Notes under the pieces: generated by a model
Seen by the model: only the letters and a program-made list of their open reading frames with translations
The model's database searches: none
What the model was told of the DNA's origin: nothing
Assembly: GCA_032622095.1 (NCBI GenBank)
Contig: CP136063.1
Location: 205,331,934-205,395,933, forward strand
DNA from: Siphonodentalium dalli
Taxonomy: Eukaryota > Mollusca > Scaphopoda > Gadilida > Siphonodentaliidae
Direction of reading: 5' to 3'
Length of the DNA stretch: 64,000 bases
Position numbers and translations under genes: made by a program
In this document: in pieces, positions 12,639-24,509 of the stretch
Numbering within the stretch: position 1 is the stretch's first letter
How the letters are laid out: every line of letters starts with the position of its first letter

Positions 12639-13101
12639 TATGTGACCCGCCATATCAAATCCAGTCGGAAGTCGGGATTTTTTTACCCTGTGCCAATTCA
12701 TTCTCTTATATATGCGAGTCGACCATAGGTCGCCTCGCATATATAAGAGAATGCATTGGCTTCACAATTTTGTATCATGTTTTTTAAATAAATGTTTCTT
12801 ACAATTTTTAGGACATAAAATAAAAAAACATCCATTACCCTGCAGGGAGCCCCACACATATATAGAAGCACATAGAAGAGTGTCGTCTGCTCATGTTTGT
12901 CTGGGGCTCTGTATGGGTGAAATTATAAAATTGTTAAAGAATACAAGAACAATTTATTAAAATTGTAAAAAATTGTTAGGCCAATGCATTCTCTTATATA
13001 TTCGAGGCGACCTATGGTCGACTCGCATATATAAGAGAAGCATTGGCACAGGGTAAAAAAAAACCCGACTTCCGACTGGATTTGATATGGCGGGTCACAT
13101 A
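12639..13101. mobile_element. 463-bp TIR element with two hairpin modules, TGTGACCCGCC family
   Basis: Long terminal inverted repeats begin TATGTGACCCGCCATATC and run through AAATCCAGTCGGAAGTCGGG. Hairpins at 12692-12760 and 12980-13047 lie just inside the repeats, separated by an A/T-rich spacer containing CTCATGTTTGTCTGGGGCTC. This is the most complete copy of the family. Confidence 0.8.
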
Positions 13102-13272
13102 TACCGGTACCATTGACTATGACCTGATAATAACACATAATAATATCACCTTACTGCGAGCGAGTGGCAAGAAGTATGAACGGCACTATTTTCTCACAAA
13201 CGAACTCGAAAAGTCGTCAATTCTGCGAAAAGGTTTTTGGATCTACGAAAAATTGACGACTGCTTATAAGCT

Positions 13273-14006
13273 ATATTCGTAATTCTTATCAGTAGCAATT
13301 TATTATGTGACCACAATAAGCTATATTCGCGATTCTTATCAGTAGTAGTTCATTATGCGACTGATATAAACTATTCGTAATTATTATCAGTAGTAGTTCA
13401 TTATGCGACTGATATAAACTATTCGTAATTATTATCAGTAGTAGTTCATTATGCGACTGATATAAACTATTCGTAATTATTATCAGTAGTAGTTCATTAT
13501 GCGACTGATATAAACTATTCGTAATTATTATCAGTAGTAGTTCATTATGCGACTAATATAAGCTATCCGTAATTATTATCAGTAGTAGTTCATTATGCGA
13601 CTACTATAAGCTATTTCGTAATTCTTATTAGTAGTATATTTCATTATGCGACTACTATATATAAGCTATTCGTAATTGTCTTCACCAGTAGTTCATTATG
13701 CGACTACTATAAGCTATTCGTAATTGTCTTCAGCAGTAGTTCATTATGCGACTACTATAAGCTATTCGTAATTGTCTTCAGCAGTAGTTCATTATGCGAC
13801 TACTATAAGCTATTCGTAATTGTCTTCACCAGTAGTTCATTATGATTATGCGACTACTGTAAGCCATTCGTAATTCTTATCAGTAATAGTTCATTGTGCG
13901 ACTACTATAAACTATTCGTAATTCTTATCAGTAATAATTCATTGTGCGACTACTATAAGCTATATCCGTAATACTTATCAGTAGTAGTTCATTGTGCCAC
14001 TACTAT
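13273..14006. repeat. 48-bp minisatellite
   Basis: The unit AGTAGTAGTTCATTATGCGA plus CTGATATAAACTATTCGTAA plus TTATTATC repeats about 15 times. Early copies are near identical and later ones diverge (GTCTTCAGCAGTAGTTC). Single related units occur at 12475, 28115 and 28930. Confidence 0.9.
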
Positions 14007-14167
14007 CAAATGATGAATCACTTCACCAGATAACTTCACAGGAACATTTTTATCGGAACTCCTACACTCAAGAAGAGCTCACATCTGTATATTATACGGC
14101 TGTAAGTCTGTGTGTAAATAGCGATCATGTTTAATTTGAGATTTATAACCATAAAACAGTATCTTAC

Positions 14168-14756
14168 CCATGTAAAGATACGGATGGCCTTCGCGATGGA
14201 TATTTCTGTTAAAGAGTCACGTCCGTTAAAACCGCCACAAAGAGTAAGAATATTCAAACGTAGACAGATATTTTTCTTATACCAATCATAAATATCGCAT
14301 AAATAACATGTTATTGTCAATATCGCACGCCTTTAGTGAACAAAATGCATATTATAATACAGTACAGTGTGTAAAGAGTGTGCGATACGCAACACACTCA
14401 ACACCGGGGACATCCCACTATGTGTACTTTGGTTAAAATTGACACCATATTTTTTACCGATATAGCGATCGCTAATCCTCGCCACTCAATATTTTGGTGT
14501 TGATTGGGTCACCATGAATCAACCCCCCCCCCCAAAAAAAACTCGCCACGGCGTCGAGTGTTTTGCTTATCGCACACGATTTACGTGATGTATATAACAA
14601 ATTATCGGTTCACACAAAGTGTGCTCGGTGGGTGTTATCGCATTCATACAAATCATTATATTGTACTATTAGTATATTCTTGGGGAAATTCTCAATTTGG
14701 GAACTTTTATATCTAAATTATAATCTACAACCGATGCCACCCGTGCCTTTAACGTC
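14168..14756. mobile_element. Diverged copy of the GGTACGGTTGGCC MITE family
   Basis: Left end TAAAGATACGGATGGCCTTC, right end GCCACCCGTGCCTTTA. The interior shares the ACCGCCACAAAGAG, AGACAGAT and AAATAACATGTTATTG blocks and the TAATCCTCGCCACTCAATA block with 29803-30140. A donor-like GTAAGA and an open frame here are by-products of the repeat. Confidence 0.7.
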
Positions 14757-15103
14757 GACGGCCCATCAACATCGGTATAATTAGGTCAGACCTGATATGA
14801 CTATTCCGTGCTTCTGAAAAGTGGATATCAATTGTTATACAGAACAATCAGTCCAATGGGCGATGAGAATAAAGAATTAATTAAATTTGTAAATAAAGTC
14901 GATTGAGGGCGTGTCCCATATAGGCCTGGGTTTTGTTTTTCAACAATTCAGTTCAGCTGGGCGATGACAGGCGTACACGATCTATGCAATTCACGATAAT
15001 TGAGGGCGTTTTCAGAGCCATACTTTTGGTTTAGGTCACAGTACTGGCTAAATAAAGGAAGTCGCTCTTCAAAAGCTTTCGGCCTTATGAGTTCTTCAGT
15101 TAA

Positions 15104-15219
15104 CCCTTTCATGACGGGAGCTGTGCTGGCGCAACATTAAAGATACTGTGCCAATGCATTGTCTTATATATGCGAGTCGACTATAGGTCGCCTCGCATAA
15201 TATATGAGAATGCATTGGC
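15104..15219. mobile_element. Partial hairpin MITE, CATGACGGGAG family
   Basis: TTAA (15100-15103) is followed by CCCTTTCATGACGGGAGCTG, TGCTGGCGCAACATTAAAG and a hairpin (15150-15219). A T-rich spacer follows to about 15380. I do not find the right end. Confidence 0.6.
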
Positions 15220-15755
15220 CTAACTATGTTTTTTATAATTTTTTTCTTATTTTCTTTAACAATTATATATTTTTTTACAATTTTTCCTTACATTCTTCAG
15301 CATTCTTTAGAAATTTTTAAACATTTTTTATCATTATTTCTTAAACTCTTTAACAATTGTTTATAATGTTTTTATTTTTTCGCCTTGCATATATACTCGG
15401 GATGTAGTGACGCTTAACATTTGTCGAAGTTTAGTGAACAGTGAACCCTTTTTCTCTGTGGTCCATCAAGAACTCATGTAAAATTTAGAAAATCTGCGGT
15501 CTGAGGTAGAGAAACTATCAACATAATTGAAACTGTTTCATATTCGGGTGGGTTTGGAGGGAACGGTGAGTGTGATATCTCCCAACCATTCCAATGTACA
15601 TCTAGCCACTTCTCTAAACTAACTGCTAGTTCTAAACTCCACATCTAATTCTCTGTAATATAATCCGACCAAAAACATTAATCTATGTGCTGGGTTTTTA
15701 ATGGCACATTGAAAATTTAGAAGAGTCAAAGAAATAAAAATAAGTAGAAAGGTAG

Positions 15756-17415
15756 TAGTATGGTCGTCGGAGGGTTAGACCCAGAAGAAATTGGTAAAGA
15801 AGCGGTTTTGGTGTTATTCCAGATAGGAGAATCTCGTGTATAACATATCCAAAATCCGCTAAAATCCGCTTTGGGGAAAATTCAGGATCCAAGATGGCGT
15901 CCAACATGGCCGCCGTTAGTCAAACGAGACTCTGACTGAGATTAATTCGATTATAGTGAGAACAAATGTTGTCATATGTATACAAATGTATACATTTTTG
16001 CGAAGGTAAAATATTATGCCACCTGTTTATGGCAAAAATGGAACCCCTCGTCCCAGATGGCCGCCAAAATGGCGGCCTAAACTCGAAAATTTGAAGTTTT
16101 TGCCTAACACCTTAAAGATCAGTTCCTGTTTTTTGATAATGGTTGAGACGGCCGACTTTGATTAGTCTTATTCATGTTAATTCAGCATTGGGGCAATGAA
16201 AGGTACCATAAATGGGGTCCCATACTCATCCACACCCTCAAACATTCGATTTTACAGAACACGGTATAAAATTTTACAAAAATCGCCATTGGGATTCCAG
16301 TCATATATCAACATGATGGACAGAACTGTACAATGTAAGTTGGGCATACCATTATCTATGAATACTCCAATTCAATGAAACCCAAATTGGCCCTTGTTTC
16401 AGAATGGCTGGCTGGAAAATGGCGGATATTGCTCACAGTGTCATCCAATCGATTATGAGTAGTGTTTGATGAATAAAATTGACTAAATAAATACGAATGT
16501 ATACCTCTTTATGATGCCATTATGCTAGCTCTATGGAAAAACTTAAAAATCAGTACCCAAAATGGCCACCCGATGTCAAAAATACTATTGTCTATCACTT
16601 CTTTTTATCACTTATTGCTCTCTGAACTGGGAACAATGGGTATACTCTTTCAATGGTCGTGTCAACTGATCATTCCAGCAATGACATGTGTAATCGTTTA
16701 GGTCATAGTTTACTCCGGTCCTTCATTAATAAGTTCTAACGAATGCGGTATGAAATTTAACCAAAATCGGCTTTGGGGCTCTGGTCACATTGGATATTTA
16801 TGGATGAGCAGATCTTGTCTACAAAATAATTGAGCGTTTCTTTTATTTGTGAACATTCCATCTTAAATGGACCAAAAGAAACAATAAATTTTCGAATCGA
16901 ATCGAACCTAACCTCGAACGGTTCGCAGGGGACTATCTGGGACCCCATTTATGGTATCTTTAATTGCTCCAATGCTGAATTAACATGAATAAGAGTAATC
17001 AAAGTCGCCAGTCTGAATCATTATCAAACAACAGGAACTGATATTTAAGATATTAGGCAAAAACTTAAATTTTTCGAGTTTAGGCCGCCATTTTGGCGGC
17101 CATCTGGGGCGAGGGGGTTCCTTTTTGTCTATAGATAGGTGGCATAATACTTTACCTTCGCAAAAATGTATACATTTGTATACATATGGCAACATTTGTT
17201 CTCACTATAATCGAATTAATCTCAGTCAGAGTCTCTTTTGACTAAGGGCGGCCATGTTGGACGCCATCTTGGATCCTGGATTTTCCCCTAAGCGGATTTT
17301 AGCGGATTTTGGATATGTTGTACCAGTGATTCTCCCGCGTTGAATGACACCAAGATCGCTTCTTTACCAATTTCTTCTGGGTCAACCCCCTTTTTTGAGT
17401 ACCACGACCATACTA
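15756..17415. mobile_element. 1.66 kb long-inverted-repeat element (TAGTATGGTCGT ends)
   Basis: The arms 15756-16200 and 16930-17415 are reverse complements with scattered differences. Shared blocks include AAGATGGCGTCCAACATGG, GAATTAATCTCAGTCAGAGT and GGCCGCCAAAATGGCGGCC. The middle 730 bp is unrelated and non-coding. Confidence 0.85.
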
Positions 17416-17450
17416 TAGTATCCCTCGTGTTTTTTTTAATTTGGGATATT

Positions 17451-17897
17451 AAAGGTACTCAATCCTATTCGACGGTCCCCATATCATCAGATTACAACAA
17501 CAACAACATTTTTTTAATTGCCGCTTCAGTTATCAGAATGGATTAATTGCCCAAAAATAATGCTAACCACAGTCAACTATAGTATAAAATTGCCCAAAAC
17601 CTGTTATTTTCAACGTTTTGTTCAACGAAATTTTGCCAGTTGTCAAATATCTGACACAAAAAAGCCACTGGATTTTAGAGTTATCGATCTTCATCCGCTA
17701 TCTGGTCAGATAAGTTCTTCTCGTCGACAGTTTACTGGGCCACTTGAAAATTAAAATAATAGATTTCAAACATCGATATCTGATCACTCCTAGCTTTGAT
17801 GGATGGGTTCCCTCGACTCGAATCAAATATGTTTTTACCCCTGAAGCCAAGGATATAGTAATTTGCGAGCGCTAATTCGGATTGAGTACTTTTAAAG
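17451..17897. mobile_element. MITE with AAAGGTACTCAATCC ends, copy 1
   Basis: The left AAAGGTACTCAATCCTATTC and the right GGATTGAGTACTTTTAA are inverted repeats. About 380 bp match 33911-34292 in the same orientation (CCCCATATCATCA, AAAATAATGCTAACCACAGT, TTTGCGAGCGCTAATTCGG). Confidence 0.75.
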
Positions 17898-18307
17898 CAT
17901 ACTATATTACATGTGTAAGCGAAATAGTAATACTAAATCATGGACCATATGTGGGCGTTAAATATCAAGAATCAGTATGGTTTTTCATTGGTTGCAGTTT
18001 CATGATTCAAATATAAACTGGCAGTTTACGATAAAAATGGGACCGTGTACGAAGTAGGGTTTTAACCATTTTTAAATTCAGAACGCATGCGTAGGCCACG
18101 ATGTTTCGGAAGGGTTAATTTTGAAATTTAGTATTATGTACATGAGTATGCATGTGTACATGAGTTATACGGTGTGTATCTGTAGTAAATATAATACATT
18201 TAACTTGTATCGTCGTCAGTTCTGTAACCCGGCGATGGAGCGTTTAAGCAACGTACCATCGCTTTTCAACACTTTTCGTTTTATAGAACATGTACAACTA
18301 GCCAAAC

Positions 18308-18435
18308 CTTTCGAGTTCTCTCGTTTGTACTTGACTCCCGACTATCCGGGTGTCATACGACGGTGTAAATTCCGTGCCGAACGGAGCATACCTTTGGAGT
18401 TGATCCCCATACATGTCCAACTCTTGTCTTTCTGT
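18308..18435 (-). CDS. Third exon of the minus-strand gene
   Basis: The acceptor is good (TTCTTCTATCTTTGCAG) and the exon is open for 42 codons plus two bases, beginning TERQELDMYGDQLQRYAPFG. I place the end at AAAG|GTTTGG, a weak donor, because its phase 2 end joins the next exon cleanly and regenerates an arginine (ELE-R-YEQQ). An alternative donor at GTACAA a little upstream would be phase 0 and would not fit. The reading frame meets a stop just after the chosen donor, so the exon cannot extend much further. The product is polar with several aromatic residues and no recognisable motif. A longer open frame on the opposite strand here is a shadow. Confidence 0.5.
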
Positions 18436-18529
18436 CTGCAAAGATAGAAGAAACTGATAGTGAGAAAATGGCCTTCCCGCATGGAGGTGGTGACAGTTGC
18501 ATTACGAGATGCTTTACTTACCATCCAAA

Positions 18530-20630
18530 ATCCTCGAATAACTCCAATTGTATAAATCAGACTACGGAAATAAGTTGTAAGAGTTAGAATACTTGAAGTA
18601 ACATTCGAAACATTCTAACAAAATGAGTGCTGCTGGCTATGGTACAAATCTACTTGAAGTTGTAAATGCGATCAGGTTCATGGAGAAAGTTTAAAGTCTG
18701 CTAAAAATAGATGCACACATGTAGAGCGTACACATCACGGGGGGGATGTCGGATAAAAACTTTGAGACACAGATATATATGATTTGTTTTTACCTTTGGC
18801 CATTTTTGGGACCCACCAACCCCTCAACTCAAATTTGCTTTTCGTTTAAGAAAGTGTGTTCCGACCATTTTCGACACCCGGGCACTTGCCCCTAGAAACA
18901 CAAATTAATTTTGTATTTAGAATATTAGAATGTTCACCACTTATATATACTGTCTGTTTTCTTCAAACTACCTATTACATGTTGGTATATATGTGATTAG
19001 CTTAGTTTGATATGGCAGGGTTTGCGTATGCAAGGTGTACATGCATTTTATGTTCGGAGTGGCATAGACTGACATATACCGGGCATTTAGTAATGTTTTA
19101 ATAAGATACAACCTATACTGATTGTCTAAAGGCAGTTTTGATGTTAAAATTACATTATGTCCAAGTGTTAATGACCCTCTCTCTCTCTCTCTTCTCTCTC
19201 TCCCTCTCTCTCTCCATCAATCTCCCTCCATCTCTCTCTCTCTCCCTCTCTCTCTATCTCTATGCCAACCCCCCTTCTTACTCACAATACACAAATCAAA
19301 CCGATCTACAATGTATATCTACTGCAGAGCCCTGAATATAAACGACAAAACACAAATGAAAATTCGAAATATTTTACAGGGGCCAAAAGACACAGCGGGA
19401 GGACGACTTCCATAAAACCCATGTGCTTATACTGTTGTTCTCCCCTCTCGCCAGATACACATCATATGCATAGATCCTCCAGCACTTTCATTCTATCATC
19501 TAGTCAACTCATGTATAAACTGTCCATGTAATTATATATCTGATGGGAAATAAACAATGTTTAAACCAAGTGTTAATACCAAAACTAGTATCAATCAAAC
19601 TCGTGGTGTAAATTTGGTATTCAGAAACACTATACGTGTGTATTGTGTTTATACCATGATCCTACCGATTTGAATAATACAAGAAAGTTAGAACTTAAAA
19701 CATCGAAGAAATATGTGAATACTTCAACCCTCCGTGAACCCCGGGGCAACTCAGTCCATTAGTACTGTTATAGTGTTGTCAGGTGAAGGTACATGTATAT
19801 GAAACCTGAGGAATTGTGAAAGTGTATAACAAGCTATTGGAATTTATGAAAATATTATTTGGTCACATAATATCACATATGTCACATAATATCACGGATT
19901 TATCAATAATTTTTATTTGGACCGGAATGCCCGACAGCGAGGGGAGTATCTGTATTAAACCCCAGCTCATCAAATCCATACGCCTCGTGTCAATTACCAC
20001 TAGATTTCTGGAAATGATAAGATCGACTATAGCGCGGGGTATAACGCGCTTATATCGCGCGCGGCTTATGCTGCATGAACATTCATGCTCATTGTAGTCC
20101 CTATTGTGGGTGTTTCACTTTGCCGTACACAACATAATATGGGGAACGTTTATACCTACAGCGAGCCTTTATACCTACAGGGGCGATTGACAACTTTTTT
20201 TCACAGTGACCGTTAAAACTAAACAGTAGAGTACGTGATCTTGGTTTAAATATGTTGTCTGATATCATTTCGGACGTTCTTCAGTGAACTTTACAATTTA
20301 ACATTTCAATTCTACAAAAAATAAACATGTATTACATTTTGGACACAATAATCCAGATATAAAGTATACGATGACAGACAGCTCAACGCGACCAACTATT
20401 GCATCGTCTGAAAATGAACGCGACTTGGGTGTTATAATTATAATTAAATATATGTATATGAAAGTGGGCATGCGTGCACTTCTTTCTTTTCTGTCCATTA
20501 TATGACGCGCAGAGACACTTTACTGCAAACTGGACACACATAGTTTATAAATATCAAACTGGAACCAATTGCTATGGGGATTGCTGACGAAACCTTTCAA
20601 AGAAACAAAAATTATTTCGCATTAATCAGT
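18530..20630. other. Intronic stretch without supported genes
   Basis: Apart from the (CT)n tract I see no repeat family or coding frame. A donor-like GTAAGT at 18522 with a 40-nt candidate exon was considered and not accepted. Confidence 0.4.
19174..19260. repeat. (CT)n microsatellite
   Basis: Imperfect CTCTCT tract. Frames in it are low-complexity L/S artefacts. Confidence 0.95.
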
Positions 20631-20638
20631 CTTACATT

Positions 20639-21915
20639 TAGTATGGTCGTGGTACGCGAAATGACGCGTTAACCCGGAAGAAATTGGTAAGAAAGCGACG
20701 TTGGTGTCAAATGACGCAGGATAGTCTTCAGTGTAACATATCTAAAATCCGTGTTGTGGGAACTCTGTTATTTAAGATGGCGTCCAACATGGTTTTCTGT
20801 ACTGCATCAAATATCGAAATAAGTCATTTTATTATATTTTCATCAACTTTTCGTCAACATATAAATCGTATCACCAGACCGGACCTGTTATCCTACTCTC
20901 AATATGTTATTCTACTCTCAAGATGTTATCCTACTTTCAACACAGTGTCGTGACGTCAATTTTAGCGTCATTCGTTATGCGTGCGCGTTATTTTAACAGA
21001 AATGGTTGGTGATGTTGTAGCTTTAAAGGTACGGTTGGCCTTAATTGTCGAAAATATTCATATTTGTTCCAAACACCGTAAACAGAAAAACAGTAAAACG
21101 CATACAATTTCGTTCATATATACCACGACCATCGCGTAAACAGCATGTCATCATAAAGATCTACTATATTTTACCTAAGCAAGAGCCTGATTGTGTTACA
21201 GAAGACAGCACAATGCTACTGGTTAATCACACACAAATTGTATAACCGCTCTTTATTAGTTCCATATCAGGAATTCACCAACAAAGAACGCTCTTTATGT
21301 TTACCATCATAATATAAACAAACACCAGAAAAGTAACTTTTTATGCTTTTGTTTACATAACAATGGTCAAAATTAGGACAATAACATACTGTTTATGCAA
21401 TATTTCTTATTCGTATACAGACAAAGTCTGTCTATATTTTGATGTTCTTTCTGTTTGTGGCGGTTTTTGACGGGTGGAAATATTTTCACAGGATACCCAC
21501 CTCCAAGGCCAACCGTACCTTTAAGAACGTATTTTGTCTAACCGTGTGTTTCATTGTGGTCTGGTACTTAACAAACTGGTATAGAAAATATAATAAACAC
21601 AAGAGTCAATTGTTCTAAGTAGCGTAAGGGTTGTCTCCTCTCTCGATATGCTAGCGCCTCGTAGAAATTATCCTCCGCATCACACTCGAGCAGAAAATCA
21701 GAACGCTACTCAGAACAGTTAACTATTGTTTACATACTATATATCACTGACCAACTACGATTTTGGACAACGTGTTGAATTGAGAATTGCCCCCAAAGTG
21801 GAATTTAACGGATTTTGTATATATATGTTGTTCTGTAAACCAGTCCGCACATTTTGAGACCAAAACGCCTTCTTTACCAATTTATTCCGGGTCTAACCGC
21901 CTAACGACCATACTA
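20639..21915. mobile_element. Related long-TIR element, invaded by a MITE
   Basis: Ends TAGTATGGTCGT and ACGACCATACTA, with CCGGAAGAAATTGGTAA inside each end, as in 15756-17415. A separate MITE (21023-21523) occupies its middle. No transposase frame. Confidence 0.75.
21023..21523. mobile_element. MITE with TTAAAGGTACGGTTGGCC ends
   Basis: About 20 bp of terminal inverted repeat, TTAAAGGTACGGTTGGCCTT. Internal blocks (TAAACAGCATGTCAT, GTCTGTCTATATTTTGATGT, TGTGGCGGTTTTTGACGG) recur at 14170 and 29803. It is nested in 20639-21915. Confidence 0.8.
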
Positions 21916-22096
21916 ATATAGATGCGACAACACGTTTTATTAGGATTAATTACCCGACAATATATACATTCATATAGTATAGCAACATACATATTAGACG
22001 TCCGGTCCCGTTCTCATAACATATGTATCCACAAAGACGACTGGCAATTAAACATAACACGAACGCTCACCATACACACTCTTACAATATTATAAG

Positions 22097-22203
22097 TTAC
22101 GGGATGCTCAGTGGTCGCATATGGTGTCATGAGAGGCCTCGCCAAATATTGATCTCGCTGAGCCTCACATGACACCATATCCGACCACTAAGCGTCCCGT
22201 AAC
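22097..22203. repeat. 107-bp palindrome
   Basis: GTTACGGGATGCTCAGTGGT and ACCACTAAGCGTCCCGTAAC pair, continuing through ATATGGTGTCATG, with a short AT-rich centre. Confidence 0.8.
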
Positions 22204-22239
22204 AGATTTATTGTGTCAGAGGACAAAATCCAGCATATT

Positions 22240-23770
22240 ACTTTAAAGCCACATGGCGGTTTACGCTCCAAAATACATATATTATTCGCTTTTGATTTTT
22301 CCAGGTATCGAAATAGGTCGATATATACCTGAACTACCTTTCTCTAAGCATCTGTTTAACCCCAAAAGACGCATTGAAGTAATGAAAAATACAACTACGA
22401 ACACGGTGTTTGGGTCCCAGACAAAAACCACCATTAGCATGACATGGATTAGAACCACAGGTCCCCAGAACAAAAATTGACCCCACCCCCAATAGTACTT
22501 AATCCTATAGAAAGGTATCCAACTTGGCCCGGCCTAATTTTTTATTATTTTTACAAAGTCCGCAATCGGGTTAAAATACACAAAAATAATTTTTGTAACA
22601 TAAATGCCTCATATATAGTTAAAAAGATATGTTATTACTCTTCAATTTGATGTATCCCCTGTAACAATTGGTTAAGAAAAACTCCGGTTATGACCACAGG
22701 TCTGACGCAAACCGACTGTAAAATTTCACTCGTTCGAGATGGTGTCCGCTAAACTGGGTCAAAAAGTGCGATTTTTACACCGACTTGCGCTTCAAAAATA
22801 CAATCAACGGTTAGTAGAATATATATAGTATACATCATTATAAGTGGAATTGTTTACTGACCCACCCAAACCAATCACGCTACATCACGGCATCGTATTT
22901 ATTGAGTTTATCCAGTTTCATAAACCCGGAAGCAAAGTGAAATTTAACAAATGCGGCCATTTTGTGCGAATCTGCTATGAGTACTATTTATAGTTCTTAT
23001 GCAACACAATATATAACCAAGAAGTAGTGTATATACGCTCTATAAATATATATGGAGTAATATTCCTGTCCATATGTATGTTTTCAAATCGGCATTCGTG
23101 TTAATTCAGTCTTTTTGTGTATTTATTCAATTTTTATAACAATATATTGTGTTGCATGAGAACTATAAATAGTACTCATAGCAGATTCGCACATCATGGC
23201 TGCCTTTGGAAAATTTCAATCTCCTTCCTGGTTTATGAAACTGAATTTTTCAATAAATACGAGAGATACGATGCCGTGATGTGGCATGATTGGTTTGGGT
23301 GGGTCAGTAAACAATTCCGCTTCTATTGATGTGTAATATATATCCTACCTACCGTTGAGCGTGTTTTTTTAAGCGAAAGTCGGTGTTAAAACCAGACTTT
23401 TTGACCCAGTTTAGCGGACACCATCTCGAACAAGTGAAATGTTACAGCCGGTTTGCGTTAGACATGTGGTCATAACAGGACTTTTTCTTGACCGATGTTT
23501 ACAAGGGATACATCAAATTGAAGGGTAATAACATATCTTTCTAACTATATATGAGGCATTTATGTTACAAACATTATTTTTGTGTATTTTAACCTGATTG
23601 CGGACTTTGTAAAAATAATAAAAAATTAGGCCGGGCCAAGTTGGATACCTTTCTATAGGATTAAGTACTATTGGGAGTGGTGTCAATTTTTGTTCTGGGG
23701 ACCTGTGATTAGAACAGAGCGTTCCGTATTAGTCTATTCCTGATATGGTATAAATAAAGAGCGTTTGTCT
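22240..23770. mobile_element. Small repeat split by the foldback element
   Basis: The left part 22240-22455 (AAAGCCACATGGCGGTTT, GAAATAGGTCGATA, TTTGGGTCCCA) and the right part 23716-23770 (AGAGCGTTCCGTATTAG, ATATGGTATAAATAAAGAGCG) together match 49710-49975 in reverse complement, with the foldback element between them. Confidence 0.75.
22456..23707. mobile_element. 1,252-bp foldback element with 8-bp target duplication (hAT-like)
   Basis: The termini CACAGGTCCCCAGAACAAAA are inverted repeats and the arms pair over about 550 bp each, leaving a loop near 23010-23120. ATTAGAAC occurs exactly at both flanks (22448-22455, 23708-23715). An 8-bp duplication fits the hAT superfamily. It sits inside a smaller repeat whose intact homolog is at 49710-49975. 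No transposase is visible. Confidence 0.85.
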
Positions 23771-24380
23771 TAATTCTGGCGAAAAATTAAAAACGGATGG
23801 AAAATGGCTGCAAGTGTTTCCAGAGCATATGAAGCCCGTATATCAATGTATCGTGTATCTATCAACCTATCGTATTCGTTGCTCCAAATTACGTAGACAA
23901 AATTTGGAGGTTCGAATGAGCCATGTCCGTTTAATTAATTGTTGCTGTAATTTATTTTAATTTGGTTAAATGTGTCATCTATGACCATTAACTTAATATG
24001 TAACAGTGACGCCCCATGGCCCATGTGCGTTGAATGTCAACGCACTGAGTCAATGGCTGATCACCAGAAGTAGGACAACAAGTTTTCCGACAGATAATCC
24101 ATTTTTTGGCGCCAAAATACACCGAAAATATCACAGAGTAGCAGGGGGTGGGGGTCTGCAAATTGTTCCTAACACTAGGCAGGGTGGGTGGTTCAGCAGC
24201 CCGGCTTACACATTTTTCCTGACCCTGTAGAGTCATTTCCCTAAAAATAATGGAATAAAAAGGTTTTAAGAATGCTTCTATTATGTAATAGGTATGCACT
24301 TAACTCTAGGTAGGGGGTTTGAGTTCACCATCAGTTAATAATAAAGGATGATGATTTTACTCTTTGTATGATCAAATTGT

Positions 24381-24509
24381 TTAGCACACCTTACATTTCT
24401 CATCCAATCGTCGCCAAACTTCATATGGATCTTCCAAGGTGACATCTGGATGGGAGCCTCCATATTTTCCCCAAATTTTGTTTAAAACAAACATGGCACC
24501 AGCAGTCAT
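24381..24509 (-). CDS. Small ORF of 42 codons, possible exon
   Basis: The ORF starts MTAGAMFVLNKIWGKYGG and continues SHPDVTLEDPYEVWRRLDEK before a stop. Composition is natural for protein, unlike most short frames in this window. A donor-like AAAT|GTAAGG lies just before the stop, so it may be an exon rather than a complete gene. The upstream in-frame stop is only five codons before the ATG. Function unknown. It could also be a remnant of a repeat gene. Confidence 0.25.
   Translation of the reverse strand: MTAGAMFVLNKIWGKYGGSHPDVTLEDPYEVWRRLDEKCKVC

Noticed and set aside
14170-14320. Minus-strand frame ending at a donor-like GTAAGA
   Set aside because: Lies within a MITE copy; the frame is not shared by the other copies.
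18523-18562. Candidate 40-nt exon between TTATTTCCGTAG and GTAAGTAAAG on the minus strand
   Set aside because: It would leave an intron of under 90 nt before the exon at 18435, and its start phase does not fit the preceding exon.
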